From contig NC_030854.1 in the NCBI RefSeq assembly GCF_000208745.1, positions 12,844,520 to 12,908,519 of the forward strand: DNA of 64,000 nucleotides, written 5' to 3'. This DNA comes from Theobroma cacao. Taxonomy: Eukaryota > Streptophyta > Magnoliopsida > Malvales > Malvaceae. The notes beneath the pieces are model-generated. The model was not told where the DNA came from. It did no database searches and worked only from the letters and a program-made list of their open reading frames with translations. Shown here piece by piece: positions 11,723 through 23,326 of the stretch. Numbering within the stretch: position 1 is the stretch's first letter; each line of letters opens with the position of its first letter. Both the position numbers and the translations under genes were made by a program.

Positions 11723-12815
11723 AAGGACCTTGACCGTTGAAGAATCAATTCATGTAGTTTTTGACAAGTCAAATGCATTGCAAAAAGAAGTTCATGATGA
11801 TGATGATGATGTAGAAGTCCTACAAAAACAAATGGAGGAAATGAGCTTAGAAAACAACAAAAATAATGAAGTAAGCTCACCTAGAAGAGAAGATGAAACT
11901 GCACTTCTAGAAAATCTGCAAAGAGCAGAAAATCAGCATGATGATCTACCAAGGAGTTGGAGATTTGTGAGAGATCACCCACAAGACCAAATACTTGGTG
12001 AGATTTCTCAAGGAGTTAAAACTAGGAAAGCAAGTAGAGAAATTTGTGAGTTTTCAACTTTTATATCTCAAATTGAACCTAAAAACTTTGAAGAAGCTGA
12101 AAAAGAGGAAAGTTGGATAATGGCCATGCAAGAAGAACTTGATCAATTCACAAGGAGTCATGTATGGTTATTGGTATCTAAACCTTCAAATCACCCTATT
12201 ATTGGTACAAAATGGGTATTTAGAAATAAGGTAGATGAGCAAGGAAATATAGTTAGAAATAAAGCTAGGTTGGTAGCAAAAGGATACAACCAGGAAGAAG
12301 GAATAGATTATGATGAAACTTTTGCTCCGGTTACTAGGATTGAAACCATAAGGTTGTTGCTACCTTCTGCATGTTTCATGAATGTTAAATTGTTCCAAAT
12401 GGATGTAAAAAGTGCATTCTTAAATAGATTAATTCAAGAGGAAGTATATGTAGAACAACCACCTAGTTCTGAAGACTTTGGAAAATCTGATCATATTTTC
12501 AAGCTTCATAAAGCCTTGTATGGATTGAAACAAGCTCCTAGAGCTTGGTATGAAAGGCTTTCAAAATTTCTAGTTGAAAAGGGGTATGATAGATGCAGCA
12601 TCGATACTACATTGTTCATTAAGAGATATCTAAATGATTTAATTGTTGTGCAAATATATGTGGATGACATTGTTTTTGGTGCAACTAATGAGGCTTTGTG
12701 CAAGAACTTTGCTAAGGAAATGCAGGGTGAATTTGAAATGAGCATAATGGGAGAGTTGAAGTACTTCCTTGGTCTTCAAATCAAACAAAGTGAGGAAGGA
12801 ATCTTCATCAACTAA
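11723..12815 (+). pseudogene. pol: SIRE-like copia reverse transcriptase
   Basis: The frame encodes a linker with the acidic run DDDDDVEVLQ, then the copia reverse transcriptase (RVT_2 family). Signatures include WIMAMQEELDQF, GTKWVFRNKVDEQG, ARLVAKGYNQEEGIDYDETFAPV, FQMDVKSAFLN, ALYGLKQAPRAWYERL and the catalytic YVDD at about 12658-12669. It ends GELKYFLGLQIKQ with a TAA stop at 12813. The frame continues past the stop into RNase H (from 12834), so one point mutation separates the two domains. The domain is complete with the catalytic Asp pair present. Confidence 0.9.
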
Positions 12816-13637
12816 GAAAGATACACTCATGATATGCTCAAGAAATTTGATATGCTAAAGCTGAAATCAATTTCTACACCAATAAGTTCATCCACTAAAC
12901 TCGACTTAGATGAAAAAGGTAAGGATGTAGATCAAAAGCTCTATAGAGGTATGATCAGCTCTCTTATCTACTTAACAGCGAGTAGACCAGATATTCAGTT
13001 TAGTGTGTGCTTGTGTGCTAGATTTCAATCACAGCCTAAAGAATCACACCTAACAGTTGTTAAGAGAATTTTTAGATACCTCATAGACACTCAAGAACTA
13101 GGAATATGGTACTCTAGAGACTCAACTCTTAGCTTAGTTAGATATTCAGATGCTGACTTTATTGGCAACAGAACTGATAGGAAAAGCACTAGTGGAACAT
13201 GCCAATTTTTAGGAAGGATGCTTGTGTCTTGGTCCTACAGAAAGCAAAACTCAGTGGCACTGTCTATAGCAGAGGCTGAATATGTATCATTAGGTAGCTG
13301 CTGTGCACAAATCCTTTGGATCAAGCAACAATTAAAAGACTATGGAATAACTATGCATAATGTACCAATATACTGTGATAACACAAGTGCAATCAATATA
13401 TCAAAAAATCCTGCGCAACACTCTAGGACAAAGCACATTAAAATTAGACACCATTCTATTAGAGATCATGTGGTGAAAAATGATATTAAGATAGAATTTG
13501 TGAATACTTTACATCAGTTAGCAGACATTTTTACCAAACCTCTGAGTGAAGATAAATTCTGTGAGATTAGAAGAAATTTATGGATGATTAGTGTGAAGAA
13601 ATTAAAAGAAAACCTTAGGCTCTCACATAAAAAATAG
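12816..13637 (+). pseudogene. pol: SIRE-like copia RNase H
   Basis: The reading frame is the same as the reverse transcriptase after one stop. It contains YRGMISSLIYLTASRPDIQ, the RNase H core YSDADFIGNRTDRKSTSG, AEAEYVSLGSCCAQ and YCDNTSAINISKNP, then the terminal ADIFTKPL. All of these are normal copia RNase H landmarks, and the Asp/Glu residues are present in SDAD, AEAEY and CDN. It ends with a stop at 13635. Confidence 0.88.
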
Positions 13638-14005
13638 AATGCTTTCAGTCGACTAAGGATTTCTCAGTCAACTAAGAGTGGTCTAATAGCCTTAAATAAT
13701 AAGACTCAATGAGTTTTAGAGAAAAAAAAGTAAAATGTGGTAAAAATTTAGGTTTATCGGGTGCAAAAAGAATGAAGGAAAAACTATCAAAGGTAAATAA
13801 CCAAATTTGAGAGGGAAGTTTGAAATTATAAAGAAATAAAATAGGGCAGCACTTAAAAGGAAGGTGAGAAGTTGTTTTTAGTAATAACTGCTGACTGCCT
13901 CTCCTCTTCTCTCCCCTAAAACCCCGTTGCTCTAAAAACAAAAACCTAAATCTCCTTGTTTGCCTCTGAAACTGACTCAAACCCTCAGAAATTTCTACAA
14001 CCAAT

Positions 14006-15999
14006 ATGGCTAGAACATCTCAAAGCAAAGATATATCAGAGAAAAAGAAAGAGAAAAGGCCAATGAAGGAAGAAATAGGAACTGAAAGTCTGAAGAAGAA
14101 ACTAAAAATCATGCCTGGTTCAGTGAAAGATATATCCGAGAAACTAAGAGAAAAGAAGCAGAAAACTGGCAAGAAGAAAGATACAGAGCCTTCACTCCAC
14201 AAAGGTACTAGTTATTCTTTTTCAAAATTTAGGAATAAGTTGCATGAGTATAGATTCAAAAACATCGAGAATGCACCACTCTCCTATGGAAAGTTTATTG
14301 CTTAAAAGAGTTTTAAGAAAAATGTAGAAATTCGACCAGTCTATCTAAGTACTTTGATGAACTAAAACTAAAAGGTTACAGCACCTTTAAGAATAGGTTT
14401 TATAGTTCAAGTCTGGTAAAAAAGTTTTACTCTGGAATTGCGTTGAAAGGAAAGGAATTAATATACTGATGATTATGTAGAAGATGGGTTGAATGTTTAT
14501 TTGAATGGAAAAGAGTTTATTATGACTGCTGAGGATTTAGGAAACCTGCTGAAAATAGAGTATGAAGAAGGTGAATTTGAACTGCTTGAAAAATATGATC
14601 CATTCTCATTGTAGGAGATCATCACTGGAAAGAAAGAAAAATATTCTTCAAAAAGTAATTCTGGTTTGATAACCAACCCTCTGATCAAAATTCTACACTA
14701 TTTCATAGCAGCAAATATACAAGGCAGAAGTGGAAGCCTTAGCTACATCAGCCTCCAAGACCTTTGGCTGATGGAGCATGCTTTCAATGGAATGTCTTTG
14801 AATTTGGGAAGATTTATGATTGAGAAAATGAGAAGTGCTTGTAGACTTGATAAGGTAAATCTACCGTATGGAAATGTGATTACATCCCTTATGCAGAAAA
14901 ATGGAATATGGGCAAAGAGGTATGATTTGGACTTGGTACAAACCAGAGATCAAGCTATTCAGTATGGTAGCTTGGTTAAAATGGGGTATGTGCTCGATGG
15001 AGAAAAATTCATTAAAACCTCGAAAACTGGCCCAATAAAAGAACACAGTTGTCTGTTCAACCTGAAGAAGCTCCCTTTAGATTTTCAAATGAAGTGATTT
15101 TTAATCTGGTCATGAGGATTGATGGTAGGCTGACTGACCAAGGAGTAAAGCTACAAAAAATGTAAGATAAAATCATTGAGTTCGAAAACAAGCTGAAAGA
15201 GAAGGAAAACATGCCATCTGAACCTATGGCTGTAGATAGTTCTGCCGTATTCAGCACTGCACTTGCACAACAAGGTGCTGAAAGTTCAGCTAAGTCAGCA
15301 GAAAAATCTGCTCCTCATGTTGGAAGTTCTAGCATTCAAATTGAAGGTTCCACCCACAAATCTGCCAGTCCTTCTCTACAGATTGAGAACTCTCCCCAAG
15401 GGGTTGATCAACCAGCTAAGACACCGTCCCCTAAACCTCAAAGCAAAAATAATTCAGAGATAGAGAAACATCAGACCTCTCCTTCAAATTAAGAGGAAGT
15501 TTCCATCATGGATATCTTCCACCAAATGGTTAAGGAGGGACAAGCTGAAAAGGACAGTACTAGGACAGAAACTCAAAAGGATGGTGAAGGTGTAGGAAAA
15601 GGAAAGAAATCTGCATCAGCTGCTGAAGTAAAGACAAAAACAGGGAAAGCCAAAGCCACTGCAGCACCACCAACTAAGGCAAAACTACCAACCAAAGGTA
15701 GGAAGACTATGGCAACCAAGGCAGCTTTTCTCAAGAGAAGAAAGTCTTCCAAGTTGGTAGAGAAATCCAGATCAGTTTCAGCATCTTTTCCAATCCCTGT
15801 CTCAAACAAGTCCTCACCAGAACCTTCCTTAAGACGGTCATCACCTCTCCGAGAGCCCTCTTCTTTTCCTCTCAACCCTTTCTATAGCACTGAATCCTCA
15901 CCTTCTGACACATCAGATGAATATAATCCCCTCCCTTTGATGTTGATAAAAAGGGGGAGTAGAATAGAATGGGTGCAGGAACCAGGAACCAAAGAATAA
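14006..15999 (+). pseudogene. Extra 3' ORF of the SIRE-like element
   Basis: Downstream of RNase H is a broken ORF of about 660 codons. It starts at ATG 14006 with a lysine-rich N-terminus (to 14305) and is interrupted by stops to about 14470. It continues in the same frame with LNGKEFIMTAEDLGNLL and a TAG at 14612, then an open segment at 14666-15097 (YFIAANIQGRSGSLSYI, LWLMEHAFNG, LPYGNVITSLM). A frameshift near 15090 moves it to a coiled-coil-like part and a Ser/Pro/Lys-rich tail (15211-15999, stop near 15490). The middle resembles the 'putative plant transposon protein' domain often found in a downstream ORF of plant retrotransposons. SIRE elements typically have such an env-position ORF. 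I see no clear signal peptide or membrane segment, so I do not call it an envelope. Confidence 0.7.
15948..15959 (+). other. PPT-like purine tract in the tail of the extra ORF
   Basis: AAAAAGGGGGAG occurs 40 bases before the extra ORF's stop. It is nearly identical to the PPT next to the 3' LTR (16764-16775). A third related tract, AAGGGGGAG, is at 16658-16666. Confidence 0.6.
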
Positions 16000-16763
16000 A
16001 TTTAAAAAAGAATGTTAGGGTAGAAGAACCAAGAAGGAACTTAGGAAAGGAAAAAAGATGGAATAAAAAATGAATGAACTTAGAAAAATAAGAGATAGGA
16101 AGCAAAAATAGTCTAGTAGCAATTTTGGAATACTTGTTGATTAATTGTTATTTGTGCCATGGTGGCACTTAAACACTCAGTTTTAATTCTAAATTTATGT
16201 GGTTGTATGTGAAAAATGAATGCTGATATGACTATGTTGCTTAATTGCTAAAAATTGAAGTCTGCTAATATTTTGCTATTTTGGTTTTTTTACTATCATA
16301 AACAAAATCTACAAGTGCTATGCTGATATTGATTTACATGCTGATAAATGATTTTTGTTATGGCATTGTGGATAATTTTTGTTTGAAAATAGATATAGAT
16401 GGTATGAATAGTATATCAATTGAAGCATGAATGAAGTGAACAAAATCTAAAATCAACAAACTATTGACAGCTGCTGGAACAGTGATGAAAATCTGTCAAC
16501 ACTTAAAGCAAAAAGTTTAATGATGATCTGCTAATACTTACTTGCTGCAAATAACTCTATGTTGCTGAACATATGTATACTCTAAATGTACAATATAATT
16601 TTCTATATAAAGAGAGTAACATTGGCTAAAATAAAATAAGCAAAATATGCACACACTAAGGGGGAGCTTATTCTTAGTGGGAGCAATCCTCAATTATTGC
16701 AGAAAACTAAAAAGAATTAAAATGACACTATGCTGTTAATCAAGGAATGTTTTGTCATCATCA
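16000..16763 (+). other. 3' non-coding region of the SIRE-like element
   Basis: This AT-rich stretch lies between the extra ORF and the PPT. It has many TGCTGATAT/TGCTAAT-like words and no ORF of note. It includes the internal purine tract at 16658-16666. Confidence 0.7.
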
Positions 16764-16775
16764 AAAAGGGGGAGA
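16764..16775 (+). other. Polypurine tract of the SIRE-like element
   Basis: AAAAAGGGGGAGA lies directly upstream of the 3' LTR start (TGTTGGCTCC at 16777). It is the primer site for plus-strand synthesis. Confidence 0.9.
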
Positions 16776-16776
16776 T

Positions 16777-17837
16777 TGTTGGCTCCATTAGTTTTTGATG
16801 ATAATAAAACATTCCCATTCATGTGTGTCTAATATCTTTACTTGGGTGTGCAGGAAATTAATTTATTGACTCTTCAAAGAGTATTTTTGAAAGAAAAAGA
16901 GGGATAAAATTAGCAAGATGTGACTGAATAACGAGGAGGAAGCTTATTGGTGAAACAAGGAAGAACATTGGATGACCAAATTTCAAATTGGAGAAATGGC
17001 GAGCTAAAGAGTTTGAGAAATAGAGCCAATTTAGTCAACCAAGTTAGTCGACTAAGTGCTCTTTGCCAAAATCTGCAAACCAGAAATAGAACCAACTTAG
17101 TCAACCAAGTTAGTCTAGTAAGAGCTCTTTGTCTGCAATTTGAACCAGAACAGTACAAGACAGATTAACAGCTAGAACTCATCCTCAATTGTTTCCAATG
17201 GATATAAACTGCCAAACTGCCATCAGAGTTGCATCTCCAAGTATAAAAGGGTCTTCCAACAATTAGAAACAAGTTTTTTTAAGCCTTATATGAGATTTGA
17301 GCTATAGAGAGTTAAAAAACCAGAAAAGCTTCACTGCACTTGTTTGAACTTAAACATCTACTCTTTGCATTTGTATTTAGCACTCAATCTTTTACCACTC
17401 AGATCAACCAGTGATCATAGGTACCTTCTTTTACTACTTCTCTTGTATTTTTAGAGTGAGGGAGTCACTCTAAGTGATTGTTCAAGCTTGGGATAGCTTG
17501 ATTATTGTAGGTTGTGGTTGAGCCTTGGAAAACCACATTGGGTTTTAGTTGAGCTCATGAAAAACTAGTGTAAAAGGTTCTTGGCTAAGCCTAGTAAAAG
17601 CTATTGTAAAGCTTGGTGAAAGCTTGTGAATTTCACCGGTCTATAGTGGATTTGTGGGAAAATCCTTGGTTGGATAATCAAGGTAGTGGATGTAGGGCTT
17701 GAACCGAACCACTCTAAATTGCTGTGCATTTTATACTCTGCTTTTGTTTTCTTAAGTTCTGAAAATTAGTTTCCAATATTGTTAAGAGCCAAATTGTGCT
17801 ATTCACCTCCTTCTAGCACATATTATAAGGACCAACA
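16777..17837 (+). mobile_element. 3' LTR of the SIRE-like element
   Basis: This 1061-bp LTR pairs with 8182-9280. It lacks one copy of the GGTTTTTGGCTRAGC tandem unit and about 10 bases near 16860. Its TATA box TATAAAAGG is at 17242-17250. Scattered substitutions between the two LTRs point to an insertion that is not very recent. Confidence 0.92.
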
Positions 17838-19092
17838 ATACATATCCATATACTATAAAAACACATGAATAAAATCATAATACACATTTTACAACATACA
17901 GATGTTTCATCAAGGGCTTGTTCCCATGCACATTTTAAGGAAAAGACTAATAAAATATTTCAAGTAATTCCATCAAACACATATGCATTTATCCCAAACC
18001 ATTTTAATGCAAGTTCACTCACTTGTCTTTGTTGATTCTTTAATCGACTTCAACTTCCACTGATGCTCCAAGTGGAGATGTGGGGTTTTGTTGGAACCTA
18101 TCAAACACAATAGCATCATAACCAACTCAATTCACATGAATATTTTTCCAAAAGCTATTTCCTAAATCAAACTTTACTATTTATTCCTAACTAGTTTCCA
18201 ATTACCATTTAATTAGTCATAGTTCGCACTACTCTAGTCACACTAGAAATAAATAAATAACCTTCAACAATAAAACAACCCACAATTCTAACCATTGGCC
18301 ATTCATCAACAACTTAAAAATCCAACTTAACTCATTACTCACCTTGGTGAACTTGTAGTTGAATCCTTTACTAAGGATTATAGAGAGAAAATTCTTTTAA
18401 GGGTTTTTTGAAGCTAATTTGAAGAGTCTCTCTCTCTAAAATGTTTAGCTAGTGAGAAAAAGTGCAGAGGAAAGACTTTTGAGGGTTCTTGAGGTGTGAA
18501 AGTGAAAAAGCATAAAAAATCCTAAGAATAAGTGTATAAAAACATGAGATTTAGGGTTACTATGAGAAAGTTTTTTTGGAGGTTTTAAGGATGGCTTCCT
18601 TGGAAGATGAAAAGTTGGAAATGGGAAGGAAAAACGGGAAGAAAAAGAAGAAGTTGCTGGAAGTGAGGAGAAAGTGCTGGAAAAATGAGATATTTATGAC
18701 TAGGGTTGACTAAAGTTCCATCAATTTACAAAAATGCCATTAAATAGTTGACCTTGCCTTATTCCTTCCTTTGGTTCAAACTTTTTTCTTTTTTAACACT
18801 GAGACAGGGTCCATAATAGACTAGATGTACTCGAGTCCACGAAAACTTAGAAATGTAAACCCGAGATCCAAAATGACCATTTTACCTTATTGTGGAAATT
18901 ATCATTATTTCTATTTTCTTCATTTATTTCATTATTATATACATTATTCATTTATTCCTTGGGCCTACTTAGACCTGAATAATATTAGAAAAACCCACTG
19001 CTAGGAGCTCACTAAGAAAATGACAGAACTACCCCTAATCCACGTCATCGTGTCTATCTTCGCTACACATCTATGAAGGTCAAGGTTTCACA

Positions 19093-19105
19093 TTCTCCCT
19101 CACTA
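19093..19105 (-). other. Polypurine tract of element X
   Basis: On the - strand TAGTGAGGGAGAA directly precedes the LTR start TGTGAAACC. The homologous H element has GTGGGGGAGAA in this position (54324-54334). Confidence 0.85.
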
Positions 19106-20653
19106 AAAGAAATTTGATCCCCGAATTCAAATCTAACTATAAGGTAATGTACCTCTACGTATTAAAGAGGTGCGGATACGTTGTTCGCATCTCCTCTTCA
19201 GCTTCCCACGTTACCTTTTCACTAGTGTAGTTTCGCCATAATACTTATACTGAAGCAACATCCTTTGAATGGAGCTTTTTGACTTGGCTATCAAGGATAG
19301 CCACCGATTGCTCTTCATAGGTTAAGTCATCTCTCAACTGAATGGTTTCATACCATATTACATGAGATGGATCCAAGTTATACTTCCAAAGCATTAACAC
19401 ATGAAACATCGGATGAATATTCGAGAGGTCCGGTGGTAGTGCCAAACGATATGCTACTGCTCTAACCTTGTCTGAGATCTCGAAAGGTCTTATATATCGA
19501 GGACTTAATTTTTCCTTTTTCCTAAACCTTATTACCCCTTTTATTGGTGAGAAATTCAAAAAACATGATCCCCCACTTAAAACTCTAAGTCTCTCCGTTT
19601 GTTATCAGCATATGACTTTTATCTACTTTGTGCTGATAACATCTTCTGTCGAATCAGGCGTATCTTCTTGATGGTTTCCTACACCAACTCTGGCCCCAAG
19701 AGTTTCCTTTCTCCCACCTCTAGCCACCCAAGGGGTGACCTATACCTCCGTCCATATAATGTTGTAAAATGGTGCCGTTTGGATGCTAGCTTGGAAGCTG
19801 TTGTTGTAAGCAAACTCCACTAAGGGTAGGTACCGATCCCACCTAACGCTAAGGTCTATTACACATGCCCTCAGCATATCTTCCAATGTTTGTATTGTCC
19901 ATTCAGATTGGCCATCAGTCTGAGAGTGGAAAATTGTAGTAAAATCCAACTTAGTGCCCAACGTTTTCTGCAACTCTCCAAAACCTACTAGTGAACTGTG
20001 TCCCTCTATTGGATACTATGAAAATGGGGATACCATGCAATCGTACTATCTTGTCCACATAAACTCAAGCATACTGAGTGGCTCCGTATGTAGTTTTAAC
20101 TAGAAGAAAATGAGCTAACTTCGTTAACCGATCTACTATGATCCAAATCAAGTCGTAGCCCCAACTAGTTCGATGCAAGCCTATTACGAAGTCCATTGCA
20201 ACATGCTCCCACTTCCATTCAGGCACTAACAATGGTTGTAGTAGCCCTACGGGCCTTTGGTGCTCAGCCTTAACCTGTTAACAAACCAGGTACTTAGAAA
20301 CAAACTTAGCTACATCTTTCTTAAGTCCTTCCCACTAGTATACCTCCCTCAAATCTTGATACATCTTTGTAGCTCTCAAATGTACCATGTACGGTGCCAT
20401 ATGCACCTCTTTTAATATTTCTTTCCTCAATCCATCACTACTAGGCACATAAGGTCTGGTTCCATACCTCAATACTCCATTTGTGCCTTTAGTAAACATT
20501 TTTCCTTTCCCTCCCTGAGGGTCTTCCAAGGCCTTTGTTACAAAATCATCTTTACTTTGAGCTTCTCAAATCCGATCTATTAAGATAGGTCTAACTCTAA
20601 AATGTGCTAACAATGCATTTGTCTCTGAAACTTCAAAATGCACACCCATATCT
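19106..20653 (-). pseudogene. pol: Gypsy integrase of element X, inactive
   Basis: Read on the - strand, this holds the zinc-binding region (GTRPYVPSSDGL, then HMAPYMVH at about 20420-20480; the CxxC partner is degenerate). The core has AMDFVIGL (first Asp), IVSNRGTQF where family members have IVSD (second Asp changed to Asn, about 20010), and SQTDGQSEW (third acid present, about 19925). The C-terminal part follows (RFRKKEKLSPRYIRPFEI, PPDLSNIHPMFHV, at 19245-19559). At least five stops break it. The fragments at 20335-20529, 19740-19973 and 19245-19559 are open pieces of the same protein. The five bases at 20649-20653 are the left TSD of the solo LTR inserted here. Confidence 0.87.
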
Positions 20654-21268
20654 TGTGAAACCTCGACCTTCATAGACACGTAACTAGAGGTAGAACTTAT
20701 GTTTGAAGGTTTAACTTGAGCTAATGATGCTAGTTTACCATTATTTATAATTATTTTATGTCGTTATAGAAATAGGATTAAAAAATGATTTCAATTGGTG
20801 AAGAAAGGTGCATAATGGGCTATTGCTCTATTTACATATGTTTTGGTTTTTCAAGTATATCTCCCACTACAAAAGTCCAAATAACATGATTTTTAGAGCC
20901 TTAGAAAGCTAAGAGGCAGAACTACAACTTTGATGTTTACTACTTTGCCCAATTCTGATGGAAAGGTGCTCAAAACCTTTGTCAAAGTAAAAGTACTGTG
21001 CTAGAAGAATAGATTTGGACAGCACATTTGAGCGCCATGACACTGGGAATTGAGAGCTGCGACCCTCACCATAATTTCCAAAAATAACAAGCTTAAGGGA
21101 TTTTTGAAGCTAGGGCTGTTGGGGGCTACTTAAGAGGCCTTTTTCAAAGGATTTTGGACCTTTTCTCAATGTCAAAAGAGTAAAAAGATTGCATAAGAAA
21201 AGGAGAAAGACAAGTGGCCTTGTTAAGGGCATTATAGTAATTGCATGAAAAATTAGATAAGCTCTAAC

Positions 21269-21277
21269 TATAAATAT
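21269..21277 (+). promoter_or_regulatory. TATA box of solo LTR B
   Basis: TATAAATAT lies about 640 bases upstream of the candidate donor. The same motif occurs at 25239-25247 in LTR C and, on the - strand, at 59665-59673 in LTR I. Confidence 0.6.
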
Positions 21278-21909
21278 CTACTCTCCAGCAACCTTCTTCA
21301 TTTTTTTCCCAACAGCTTCTCCTTCCCATCTTTCTCTTCATTTCACGTTTCTTCATCCTCCATGGGAGTTCTCTTCAAGCTTCCATAACTCTCTCAAGTT
21401 AGTCTCAAATTTCATGCTTTTGTGCACCTTTTCACAAGCCCTTTATGCTCTTTTACTCTTTCACCTTAAAAACCCTCCAAAGTCTTAAACTAATACTTTC
21501 TCTTACTAGCTAGGTGTTTTAGAGAGAGAAAGAAAGACTCTCTATAATAGTTTGGGAATTCTTGAGAAGGAATCCAATTACAAATCTAGCAAGGTGAGTA
21601 TTGAAATTGAGTTGATATTTTTGGTTGTTGAGAATGGCTGGTGGTTAGATCTGTGAGTGTTTGGTAGTTAAGGTTATTTATTCATTTAAGTGTGATTAAA
21701 ATTGTGAAAATAGATAGCCATTTAATGGTAGTTGGAAACTAGTTAGGAATAACTAGCAGAACATGATTTAGATGATAGCTTCTAGAACTATATTTATGTG
21801 AATTGAGTTAACTGTGATGCTATTATGATGATAGGTTCCAATGAAGCTCCACTGCCTCGTTTGGACCATTAGAGGAAGTTGGAATTAGGAAAAGATTTAA
21901 CAAATACTG

Positions 21910-22897
21910 GTGAGTGAACCTGCACTAAAAGGTTTTGGGTAGATGTACATACGTTTGAACGAATCACTTGAATTGTTTAAATTATATTTTCTTCAAATTG
22001 CATACGGGAACAAGCCTTTAACGAAATGTTTTCCTTGCGTTGTGAAATGTGATTGTAATGAATTTACAAAATCCCTTTATATGTTGATATATATATGTAT
22101 AGTACATTGGTAGATAATATTGTGTAATGAATATAACCCTACGTGTGCGCGATGTGGGGGATGCACATGTTGGTAATGACAGGGTGTGGGAGTGTGGAAG
22201 ATGACATAGTTGTGCGCGATGTAGGGGTGCACACAATGACTCCATCTATGTGCACGATGTGGGGGTGCACATGATGACTCCATCTATGTGCACGATGTGG
22301 GGGTTGCACATGAGCTAGGTGAGGAGGCAGTGATATGCATGCTGAAGTATGTATATGTATATATGTATGTTATAGAAAGTTTATTAAAATATTTGTGATT
22401 GGGTTGTATGTTGGCATTGTTAATTTCTGCCATATTTTCCACTTCTTTAACATCATGGTTGATCACGAATTTCCAATGTCAAAGGATTAATTTATCGAGT
22501 TTGAAATGAGAGGTTTTAATGAGAAACCCTCATGTAGTTGAGAGAAACCATTGTGCAGTTGAGAGGAACCCTTGTACAAATGATGATATGTACCTAAAAT
22601 ACGCTGCAACGAGAATGCCTTTCCATTGCTGCGAGAATCTGTCTATTACGCTACCTTGCTTGGATAATTGCCAAAAATTTTCTCTCTTTCCGATTTCATG
22701 CTGAACATGATTCCTTCATTATTGAATGATTTAATAACTAAAGGTTTAATGAAGGGGTTTTATTAAGAACTTGAACTAAATTGTCTTGTTTTGAAATAAG
22801 TGCATCATGATTTTCAAACCTCCCTTATCGTTACTGGTTCCCTTCTTATGTTCATTTACTGAGTTTATACTCACTGTTTTTAACTTCATGTTTTTAG
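21910..22897 (+). other. Candidate LTR intron in solo LTR B
   Basis: ACTG|GTGAGTGAA at 21910 is a near-consensus donor, and ACTTCATGTTTTTAG ending at 22897 an acceptor with a pyrimidine tract. The span is 988 bases and holds the minisatellite and palindromic motifs. Equivalent pairs are present in most LTRs of the family. Confidence 0.5.
22140..22320. repeat. GTGCAC minisatellite in LTR B
   Basis: There are five imperfect units of about 37-45 bases built on GTGCRCGATGTGGGGGTGCACATGA with CTCCATCTAT linkers. The reverse-complement form of the same array lies in the - strand LTRs. Peptide ORFs across it are repeat artefacts. Confidence 0.75.
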
Positions 22898-23326
22898 ATC
22901 AAGAAGCAGTCGGAACCTAGGCCAAGGTGTTCATGTAGATTCGTCTCCTAGGTAGGTATCTCGACATTCAATAGCTGAACCTCCGCCAAGGTCATTCTGT
23001 TGGAAGTCAAGTGTCATTTTGTTTGTGAATACGTTCATGTGATGTAAAGTATTAAGATAAGTGTCTTAGACAAGGTATGTATATTGTGATTGGTAATGCC
23101 AACACGAGTTGGCAATGGTTAACATTATTTTGGGTTAATGTGAAATGCAGTTTTTGATTAATATAGCACATTGATTAGGTACTTATAGGTTGGAAGTATG
23201 AAAGGTGACTTTAAGAATAGTTGATGGAATGATGAACAGGATTATATAAAAAAGCTTACTTGGGCTTGGTGGGCTATGCCCAGTGGGTCCATCCGCTGGT
23301 CATGGCTCAGAATTTAGGTCATGAAA

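Larger units (their letters stand above)
8182..17837 (+). mobile_element. Complete SIRE-like Ty1/copia retrotransposon
   Basis: LTRs lie at 8182-9280 and 16777-17837, both running TGTTGGCTCC...GGACCAACA, with a perfect ATACA TSD at 8177-8181 and 17838-17842. In order it has PBS, gag, protease, integrase, reverse transcriptase, RNase H (the copia order), an extra ORF region after RNase H, and a PPT. The domain sequences (DRKSTSGTCQFLG, AEAEYVSL) and the extra 3' ORF fit the SIRE/Maximus lineage. The element is structurally complete but coding-dead. It sits in the 3' LTR of X, and the paralogous 5' LTR at about 36880 shows the unoccupied site. Confidence 0.92.
3972..19092 (-). mobile_element. 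3' LTR of X in three pieces
   Basis: The LTR is made of 3972-4371, 7355-8181 and 17838-19092. Its low-coordinate end reads TTCCACAGCCC (a decayed TGTCACAGCCC), and its other end is the complement of TGTGAAACC next to a PPT. The intact copy at 35683-38137 runs continuously across both insertion points, which confirms the pieces belong together. It carries the CTCGCTGCAG-type palindrome cluster (7646-7832) and a GTGCAC array (about 8005-8150). Its candidate splice acceptor is at 7388-7389 and its donor at 18022. Confidence 0.85.
20654..23326 (+). mobile_element. Solo LTR B inside X's pol
   Basis: The 2673-bp LTR starts TGTGAAACCTCGACC and ends GGTCATGAAA (the terminal CA decayed). A perfect TATCT TSD lies at 20649-20653 and 23327-23331. 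The pol frame on the - strand resumes in register on the other side. It belongs to X's own LTR family but in the opposite orientation. It contains TATAAATAT at 21269-21277, a GTGCAC array (about 22140-22320) and a few decayed palindromic motifs near 22605-22650. Confidence 0.92.
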
